A stretch of 64,000 nucleotides of DNA, taken from assembly GCF_003323715.1 (NCBI RefSeq), contig NZ_QOIN01000070.1, positions 1 through 64,000 on the forward strand, read 5' to 3'. A program made the position numbers and the translations under genes. Below are positions 62,904-64,000 of this stretch, piece after piece; positions within the stretch are counted from its first letter, which is position 1; the number at the start of each line of letters is the position of its first letter. The notes under the pieces were generated by a model that was not told the DNA's origin, ran no database searches, and saw only the letters and a list, made by a program, of their open reading frames with translations. Source of the stretch: Streptomyces diacarni. Lineage in GTDB: Bacteria; Actinomycetota; Actinomycetes; Streptomycetales; Streptomycetaceae.

Positions 62904-64000
62904 TCACTTGCGCCCCGGCGTCCACTGCATGCCCCAGCCGTACTCCTGATCGACGGTGCGCTGAGGACTCATGCCCCGCTGCGGCACCAGGTAGCGCGCT
63001 TCGCGACGCACCATCAACTCGCCGCTCTCGTTGCTGATCAGGGCGAGGGCGCACACGGTGGAGGGGATGGTGCACTCGTCGAGGGAGAAGTCGACGGGCG
63101 CGCCGTGCTGCGGCCTGAGGGTGACGGTGGCGTGCAGCCCGGCGAAGCTGCGCGCGCCCTCGTAGATGGTGACGAAGATGAGGACGCGCCGCAGTTCGGC
63201 CGCGTGGTCGAGGTTGAGCGTCAGGTTCTCGCCGGTCTCCACGGCGCCGGTGCGGTCGTCGCCGTCGAGGTGGATGTAGGGCGGCCGGTGCAGCGAGCCG
63301 AAGGAGTTGCCGAGCGCCTGCACGACGCCCTTGCGGCCGTCGGCCAGCTCGTAGAGGGCGCACAGGTCCAGGTCGGGTCCCGTCAGCGCGCCCATGGCCT
63401 TGCTCAGCCGTCCGGCCAGCCCCTTGGGCTGCTGGGCCTGGGTCGTCCAGTTGAGGTTGACCCGCATGGCGCCCGAGGTGCCGCCCTGCTTGGTCAGGGA
63501 GACGGACGGCGCCTCCTTGGTGAGCGTCACCTTGCTCAGCCGCACGGGCGCGGCGGGGGCGGCGGGCGCGGGCTGAGGTGCCGGCGGTGTCGGAGCCGAG
63601 GGCGCGGGGGCCGGGGGCATGGAGGGGGCGGGCGGTGCTGGGGGTGCGTCCGCCGTCGGACCGGGGACCGAGGGGGTCGGCAGGTCGGGGGTGCTCGGCG
63701 CACCGGGGCCCTGCGGCAGGCCGGGCGCCCGCACCCCGGGGGGTTCCGGCACGTGCGGGGTGGGGGCGCTGTGCGGGTGCAGCGGCGCGCCGTTGCCGGC
63801 CGGGGCGGGCGCACCGCCCGCGGCGGACGGCTCGTCGACGCTGATGCCGAAGTCCGTGGCGAGACCGGCCAGGCCGCTGTCGTACCCCTGACCGACGGCG
63901 CGGAACTTCCACGCGCCCTGCCTGCGGTAGAGCTCCCCCAGCAGATAAGCGGTCTCGGCGGCGGCGTCGACCGGGTCGAAGCGGGCGATCTCCGGCCCGG
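62904..64000 (-). CDS. TerD-family protein, fused double domain (5' end outside window)
   Basis: Partial, at least 365 residues. The right edge enters the end of a TerD domain (ETAYLLGELYRRQGAWKFRAVGQGYDSGLAGLATDFGI, given in part). It is followed by a Pro/Ala-rich linker of about 100 residues and a second TerD-like domain (VNLNWTTQ; DLDLCALYELADGRKGVVQALG; YIHLDGDDRTG; LRRVLIFVTIYEG; CTIPSTVCALALI). TerD domains bind Ca2+ and belong to tellurite/stress-resistance systems. The second domain is the more divergent copy. Confidence 0.85.
   Translation of the reverse strand, partial: GPEIARFDPVDAAAETAYLLGELYRRQGAWKFRAVGQGYDSGLAGLATDFGISVDEPSAAGGAPAPAGNGAPLHPHSAPTPHVPEPPGVRAPGLPQGPGAPSTPDLPTPSVPGPTADAPPAPPAPSMPPAPAPSAPTPPAPQPAPAAPAAPVRLSKVTLTKEAPSVSLTKQGGTSGAMRVNLNWTTQAQQPKGLAGRLSKAMGALTGPDLDLCALYELADGRKGVVQALGNSFGSLHRPPYIHLDGDDRTGAVETGENLTLNLDHAAELRRVLIFVTIYEGARSFAGLHATVTLRPQHGAPVDFSLDECTIPSTVCALALISNESGELMVRREARYLVPQRGMSPQRTVDQEYGWGMQWTPGRK

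Overview
The window is very GC-rich, with GTG/TTG starts, short GTGA/ATGA gene overlaps and Streptomyces-type families (SARP regulator, SpoIIE-like PP2C phosphatase, DUF574 methyltransferase, split DhaKLM, TerD proteins). It is almost certainly part of a Streptomyces or closely related actinobacterial chromosome, in an accessory-rich stretch with insertion-sequence scars. No rRNA, tRNA or CRISPR array was seen.

Layout. 1-350: the end of an IS transposase next to a truncated hydrolase. 494-9311: housekeeping and orphan genes (ilvE, a PAS-GAF-PP2C phosphatase, a class V aminotransferase, HD, deazaflavin oxidoreductase, DUF3626 and methyltransferase genes). 9349-14023: a LacI-controlled sugar or polyol operon (Gfo/Idh/MocA dehydrogenase, DUF993, sugar isomerase) with two matched operators. 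14202-18117: a TatA-like protein, a Mg2+-type P-ATPase, an ArsR regulator and a small membrane protein linked by TTGCGCAA sites. 18196-20841: a BlaI/M56 pair and a divergent membrane protein around one operator. 20949-23232: tautomerase, SDR and XRE-type regulator. 23415-30529: a CDP-glycerol-transferase-like gene carrying a 7-bp repeat, a STAND-type ATPase, a SARP regulator and an alpha/beta hydrolase. 30544-34777: adenine/adenosine deaminase, dhaKLM and an HTH gene.

34871-38226 holds the most interesting locus. An 18-nt gene with an ideal ribosome binding site encodes the pentapeptide MRYVH. It is followed by a 13-bp hairpin, a cytochrome P450 and a secreted M28 aminopeptidase. This matches the architecture of the biarylitide RiPPs (bytA/bytO; known precursors MRYYH and MRYLH), with a Tyr-Val-His core.

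38246-44112: purine catabolism (xdhABC-type xanthine dehydrogenase and guanine deaminase). 44721-53325: a second LacI regulator and two catabolic units (aldolase, SDR, HisD-like dehydrogenase, hydrolase, bicupin; NTF2-fold protein, MHS transporter). These share a palindromic TACGTA-centred motif and look like an uncharacterised catabolic regulon. 53829-55802: an MFS exporter and TetR regulator with tandem operators. 55803-58760: a graveyard of gene fragments, including a junction between two truncated genes. 58775-64000: Nudix, methyltransferase, membrane protein, Asp/Glu racemase, HpnB-like glycosyltransferase and a partial TerD fusion.
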